Source: JAZQQB01 sp045628865 (lineage in GTDB: Bacteria > Bacillota > Clostridia > Lachnospirales > Lachnospiraceae). Taken from it: DNA of 64,000 nt. The notes under the pieces were generated by a model, which was given only the letters and a program-made list of their open reading frames with translations, ran no database searches and was not told the DNA's origin. The stretch spans positions 62,001-126,000 of the forward strand of contig JAZQQB010000051.1 of the NCBI GenBank assembly GCA_045628865.1, in the 5' to 3' direction. A program made the position numbers and the translations under genes. This document shows, piece after piece, positions 64,000 to 64,000 of the stretch (its first letter is position 1; each line of letters starts with the position of its first letter).

Positions 64000-64000
64000 A

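Overview
The window looks like a chromosomal segment of a Gram-positive, AT-rich clostridial bacterium, most likely family Lachnospiraceae (inferred). The grounds are: the order rng-rplU-prp-rpmA-obgE-yhbY-nadD-yqeK-rsfS; an L27 with the Prp-cleaved N-terminal extension; SepF; a lexA/yneA-type divergent SOS pair; one large mre-min-rodA cluster; and secreted xylanase plus intracellular xylosidase genes typical of gut or rumen plant-fibre degraders. I saw no rRNA, tRNA, CRISPR array or insertion sequence.

Layout. 1-10.7 kb (+): RNase G, a Nudix hydrolase, a GH39 beta-xylosidase, a YczE-like membrane protein, then the ribosomal protein/ribosome-assembly/NAD cluster rplU to rsfS, driven by a consensus promoter and an L21 leader. 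11-18.9 kb: a membrane protein, lexA (-) divergent from a LysM cell-division-suppressor gene (+) across LexA boxes, a TtcA-like tRNA thiolase (-), an ECF sigma/anti-sigma pair, dtd, a YfcE phosphodiesterase and a serpin. 19-24.4 kb (-): a XerS-like tyrosine recombinase with a perfect dif-like palindrome upstream, then an accessory cluster of two paralogous membrane proteins, a 43-residue membrane peptide and a zinc-ribbon/TPR/TIR/TM protein, then a Nudix protein. 24.5-33.5 kb (-): cytidylate-kinase-like protein, sdaAA/sdaAB, rluD, lspA, aroB, sepF, yggS, a HlyD-like membrane protein and a small P-loop protein.

33.6-43.2 kb (-) is one cell-envelope operon: mreB-mreC-mreD-mrdA(PBP2)-minC-minD-minE-rodA-mgsA-dacF, joining elongation machinery, division-site placement and a D,D-carboxypeptidase. 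43.5-50.7 kb (-) holds mutS-mutL-miaA and a methionine-gamma-lyase-family gene. 50.9-64 kb (-) is metabolic/accessory: iron alcohol dehydrogenase, aldo/keto reductase, a membrane-anchored molybdopterin-oxidoreductase-fold-like protein beside an ECF S component, a three-module GH10 xylanase, a SulP transporter, miaB, a GH27 alpha-galactosidase and two small unknowns, the last with an apparent frameshift at the window edge.

The most unexplained structure lies between genes. At least four families of short hairpin repeats recur: a GTAAC...GTTAC palindrome; a hairpin with loop GRAGGGTACTGA-like and a changing stem; a 5'-UTR hairpin that carries the downstream gene's Shine-Dalgarno sequence; and a post-terminator hairpin array. 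The other points most worth checking are the TIR cluster, the palindrome beside the recombinase, a methylglyoxal synthase whose catalytic Asp is Glu, a serpin with no signal peptide, and three very small ORFs with good translation signals.
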